Below, piece by piece: positions 59,931 through 64,000 of a stretch of DNA of 64,000 nucleotides; position 1 is the stretch's first letter; each line of letters begins with the position of its first letter. The notes beneath the pieces were generated by a model. That model saw only the letters and a program-made list of their open reading frames with translations. It ran no database searches and had not been told where the DNA came from. This DNA comes from Nissolia schottii (lineage: Eukaryota > Streptophyta > Magnoliopsida > Fabales > Fabaceae). The translations under genes and the position numbers were made by a program. The stretch lies in the NCBI GenBank assembly GCA_003254905.1, contig QANU01053814.1:197346-261345 (forward strand), read 5' to 3'.

Positions 59931-62430
59931 TTTTCAAATAAGACATATCAAGAATGAATTCTAAGTCCCAGTAGAAACTAGAAATGAAATTTCTCACTTT
60001 CATAAACTTCAAAATTATTTCTGAGCCGAACCAAAATCCAAACACTTACTTCTTTGGTAGTTTGGTTCGCCCAAAATTGAGAGTAAGGACTTGAATCTTC
60101 CGTAACCATCTTTTATTTTGGGGCAACTTTCCTAGCCATCTTTAATTGGATCATGATCATGGTCTAGTTCACATGCTGGCTTTCTGTCTGGTTTCGAAAC
60201 CCAATTCGTACTGTTCTGAAGCCCATAGAATGTTATGCTAAAACTTAGCCATTTCAAATTGATGTAATGAACCAACAAAATACAATATGTAGTATACATC
60301 TTCAATTTTTGTGGAAAGAAACTGGGGCCAAGCCCGAGCAAACAGAAAAACTGAGATCATGGCCCATCTAATATATATGCAAATATAAAGCTATGTAAAT
60401 GTAAATATTGGGTGTGGAACAATTCTGATCATAGTTGGACCACAAAATAATAAGACAAACAATACAAATCATATAATATACATGATGCAAAAGGTGAAAT
60501 AGACATACAAATCTTCCATTGTTCTTTTCACAAGGATGGGTCACTGATTAAAATTTGATATAAAATTTTCTTTTCTGACGTGAAGATTTTGTTCATGCTC
60601 TCTTACACTTCATTAACCTGGTTCTGGAATGTTTTAAAAGAAATCCAATAACAAGAGTGGTACATAAATAAGAAAATAAATATAAGAGGGTACACACATT
60701 ATTTGCTTTCCTACCACAGTTATGGAGTCCAATCTCCAAGAAGACTAACCAAACACAAGATTGACTAAAGGTCTCATGTATTGAGAGTGTTGAGACGATA
60801 TTAGAACATGTTTTTATCTAACTAAAAAGTGGTTTCTATAGAAATTTTTCGTCAACAATTTTAATATCATAAAGGTTAAATGACTAATTATGAACCAGAG
60901 TTGAATGATTGATCTTCGACCTCTATTAAAATCCGATGATGAGATAGGCACTTGTCGAATTCAATTTGTTTATGGAACAGGATGGGCCAAAGATTAATCA
61001 TGAGACATGCTATGAGAAGGACGTTTGAAAGAAGATAATGAAGGGTGGCATATGGGATGTGTCCAAATTCAGCAACAAATATATTTATTTATTCATATTT
61101 GAGAGAAAATAGTGAGTGTCTAACTGTCTATTGTAACTATATGTTGCAGTTGAAAACAACGAACAAGATCTATAAAAGTGGGTGGCTAGTGGCCACCCTA
61201 TACATTTGGCACAAAAAAAATATCTGCAAATATACAAGATCTGATGACCAGAAAAAGAATAATAAAAAAAAATCTACAAAAATGACGACAAATCCACGAC
61301 AACATCATATCCCCAACAAGTTCGTACCACGTAGTCCAATCAATAGCAACCTCGACCGACCAAGTTTACAAGTAATAAAGTTGAGAAGTAAGGGGCGTTT
61401 GTTTAATGCCATAAAATTACATTTTTTTAAAGAATTGCGTTGTCATGGATACAACATTTAGAAATGTTTTTTTTTTTTTGTATTTTACAAAATTTGTTTG
61501 TTTTATCATTAAAAAATTTTAAAATTTTTTATAGATTTTATAAAATAAATTATGATCATATTTGATTCGTGATAATATTTTTAAGAATATGTATGATAAT
61601 TATCAAAACACTATTAATAAATTTAATTATATTAATTTTTAGAATAAAATTGAGAATAAATTAATATTTTTTGTACAATATTTTTATTCTCATGACATGA
61701 GAATAAAATATTTTCAACTTCTAAGGTGATAATAAAAATGCATAGAAACTTGAATATATAATTTTTTTGAGATTAATATGTTATTGGGAATAATTTTTTA
61801 TACTTAAAAACAAACTTGAGAATAAAACACTCTTAAGTGTTTATTCTTGAGAATAAGTAAACATACGTTAAAACAAACATCTTACAAAAAAATATTACTA
61901 ATAAAATTAAAATATTATTTGTACGTTAAAAATAATATTGAAAGTAAGTTTATTATTGTTAAATTTAATCATCTCTTATTATGTACATTAATCTCTGTTA
62001 TTTGTTAATTAAGTTATTTAAATTAAACACATCACATCACTTAACTCATGTTTTTATTTTTCATTTTGTGGTTATTTAGATTTTCTCGTGGTTTTGTTGA
62101 TTGGTTTTGTGGTTGTTGTTTTTTTAGGGTATTACAAATGACAAAGATAAACGAATATATGGTTAAAAGAGATGTAATACATTATTCAAACTACAATGTT
62201 TTTCGTGTTGGTCTTTGACGTGAAAGATGCTTAAGCATCAATAGTCTTTGGACAAGGAGCAAAGTTATAGACTGAGTTAATTCAGAATGCAAAATACTTT
62301 TACTTCTTATTTACATTAGATCTGATATATTTTTTTAATTTACAAGTATCGTTAGACTTCTTTATTAATGAAGTTTTGTTTGTAGTAAAAAAAAACTAAG
62401 TAAAACATATATAAGACGAGATGATCTATA
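59931..62430. other. AT-rich spacer, no gene seen
   Basis: The frame at 61045-61461 (138 codons, plus) is lysine- and asparagine-rich with no motif or codon signal, and is considered chance. The region 61480-61900 is extremely AT-rich. Confidence 0.5.
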
Positions 62431-62439
62431 AACTATTAC

Positions 62440-63365
62440 ATCATGAGTGGGTTAGCCCACAAGCCCCCACATCAAAGCCCATCAAGCTCACTCACTTGTG
62501 GGCACCCACAAGCCCATTAAGCCCTTATATTAGTGGGTTAGGGTCAGGACTTCCATGGGCTAGTCCACTATTCCACAAATTAAAAATATATTTTTTAAAA
62601 AAATTATGAAATTTTATTTAAATAATTTTTGAACTGGAGTCAACTTGCGGACCTGAATCGGTCCACAGGCTTAAGCCAATTTGTGTCGACCCATGAGTTT
62701 GAGTCAACCTGCGGGCCCAAGTCAACTCGAGTTACCCGGGTGCACAAGTCAGCCCATGTCAACCCAAGGATCACAGTTAGTCTCCGTCTACTTGCAGACC
62801 AGAATCGGCCCGTGTTGACCCGAAGACTCAAGTTGGCTCGCATTGGCCCGCAGACCCGAGTCAGCCTGCAATGACTCGCGGACTTCAGTCAACCTGCGAG
62901 CCTGTGTCACTCTGCGTCGACTTGTGGGCCAAAGTCAACCTACGTCGACTTGCGGACACGAGTCAACCCATGTTGACCTACATGCCAGAGTTGACCCGCA
63001 GGCTTGAGTTGACCCGTGTTGACCTGCAAACCCGAGATAGCCCACGATGACCCATACGCCTGAGTTGATTTGTGTTAACCCAAGAGCCTGAGTCAGTCTA
63101 TGTTGACCTGTAGACCCAAATTGACTTGCTTGCTTGAGTCAGCTTGCGTCAACTTGTGAGCCCGAGTCGATCCGCGTCAACATACCCTAATCCTAATACA
63201 CTTAAAAAAAAGAAAAATAGTTTTTTTTCAAAGTTGTGGCTAACCCAAGTCCACTTGTCCCTGTGGGCTTTGGGCCCACGTTGGCCATGAATATGGGCTA
63301 TTTGGTCCTAGCCCACGCAAGCTTGGGCCAAATAGGGGTAAGCTAGCCCAATCAACACCTCTAGT
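62440..63365. mobile_element. Element with GGGTTAGCCCACAA ends and internal minisatellite
   Basis: The left part has GTGGGTTAGCCCACAAGCCC, and the right part has GGCCAAATAGGGGTAAGCTA then GCCCAATCAACACCTC, the latter like the AGGGGTGTTNA termini of plant hAT-type non-autonomous elements. Many GGGCT/AGCCC boxes lie in both flanks. The centre is a minisatellite. No transposase is seen. Confidence 0.5.
62640..63182. repeat. Degenerate minisatellite, about 28-bp unit
   Basis: A consensus like GAGTCAACCCGTGTTGACCT then GCGGACCC repeats with variation about 19 times. Each unit contains the palindrome-like TCAACCYGYGTTGA. GC content is far above the flanks. The open frames on both strands (62629-62874 plus, 62640-62843 minus) are produced by the repeat. 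Confidence 0.85.
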
Positions 63366-63812
63366 CCTTACATTTAAAGAGGGAGAATGTTAAACTTTTA
63401 AATGCAAATAGTCAAGTCTTACATTTGTTCTGAATGAACTAAATGAAAATGATACAAGATAAGACAACATTGGTTGTGAATATTATTAAACTTTTAAATA
63501 TGAGTAGTGAAGTCTTTAAAGTGAATGAAAATGTGATCTCTACTATTATTTTTATCTTAACTCATTAATTTAAATATGCTCAATATTTGGCTCCCTCTCA
63601 ACAAGTATAAATCAAAACAAATCCACTTGAAAATAAGTGAAGATACATGCCCCACATTATTTTTAATTTATTATCACTTATAATAATTATTTATTATTAT
63701 TACTTCTCTCATTTCTAATTTTATCTTGAACGAATAAGCAAGTAAATTTAAAATAACAAATTAACATTTATTTAAATTGTTTTTGTTTACAAAGGTAAGT
63801 ATTAATTGACAT
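63366..63812. other. AT-rich spacer, no gene seen
   Basis: A short direct repeat (TTAAACTTTTAAAT...AGTNAAGTCTT) occurs at about 63390 and 63487. Otherwise featureless. Confidence 0.5.
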
Positions 63813-63814
63813 AG

Positions 63815-64000
63815 TTATTAAAACGCGTGTAAACTCGTAAAATCGTCCGATTTTACGAGTTTAGGTTGTAAAATCGAGCTAACTCGCATGTAAACTCGTT
63901 TCTGGGTAAAATCGGGTAAACTCGGGTAAACTCGCATAAAATCGCGAGTTTACTCCCGATTTTACGAGTTTACCCACAAGGCAGTTTTTTTTTTTTTTTT
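63815..64000. mobile_element. ACTCGTAAA-rich repeat element, cut by window edge
   Basis: After ATTAAAACGCG the sequence is packed with GTAAACTCG and CGAGTTTAC motifs mixed with AAAATCG. It resembles the ends of the element at 41311-41895. Only one end is in the window. The last bases are a T-run of at least 17. Confidence 0.55.

Noticed and set aside
61045-61461. 138-codon plus-strand ORF
   Set aside because: Lysine- and asparagine-rich composition typical of chance frames in AT-rich DNA; no motif, promoter or splice sites.
62629-62874. Overlapping ORFs on both strands
   Set aside because: They arise from the 28-bp minisatellite, which lacks stops in several frames.
1-64000. CRISPR-like or bacterial defence islands, tRNA and rRNA genes
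   Set aside because: The tandem arrays lack unique spacers of constant length and the context is plant nuclear DNA; no tRNA or rRNA signature was recognised by eye, though a dedicated search was not possible.

Overview
The window is plant nuclear DNA. It has AT-rich intergenic space, GT-AG introns, plant-type gene families (PIRL leucine-rich-repeat protein, PHT3-type phosphate carrier, GHKL/MORC ATPase) and many MITEs, a CACTA element and a solo LTR. The style of the genes and repeats suggests a legume, but that is inference. No bacterial, organellar or viral gene was seen.

Three intact protein-coding genes can be assembled exon by exon. (1) A plus-strand MORC-type GHKL ATPase with a C-terminal CW zinc finger: non-coding first exon near 5400-5567, 15 coding exons from 6364 to 18825, 718 residues. 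(2) A plus-strand plant intracellular Ras-group-related LRR protein (PIRL4/5-like): coding exons 44094-44781, 44962-45875 and 45970-46125, 585 residues, with a leader holding four upstream ORFs. (3) A minus-strand mitochondrial phosphate carrier of the PHT3;3 type: five coding exons from 58316 down to 56265, 291 residues. These are unrelated housekeeping or regulatory genes, not an operon. The PIRL and phosphate-carrier pair resembles a neighbourhood on Arabidopsis chromosome 2.

The rest is accessory DNA. Positions 1-5400 hold foldback MITEs, one with a perfect 10-bp target duplication. From 19 to 27.6 kb there is a large inverted-repeat element, a duplicated promoter plus first exon (22.2-22.8 kb and 26.9-27.6 kb), and between the two copies an array of about 165-bp palindromic repeats with Stowaway-like MITEs caught inside it. 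At 27.6-39.4 kb lies a composite transposon region: a CACTA left end inserted in the second first-exon copy, captured host-gene exons (TIGR01589-family, F-box/LRR and unidentified pieces), a 3.19-kb solo LTR with perfect target duplication, a 1.8-kb inverted-repeat element carrying a 265-294-bp tandem array, and an unrelated CACTA right end. The remainder to 64 kb is AT-rich spacer with scattered MITEs, a minisatellite-filled element at 62.4-63.4 kb, and two members of an ACTCGTAAA-rich repeat family, the second cut by the window edge.

No clearly new biological system was found. The best candidates for follow-up are the N-terminal extension and short-spaced CW finger of the MORC protein, the palindromic array with its nested MITEs, and the exon-capturing CACTA region.
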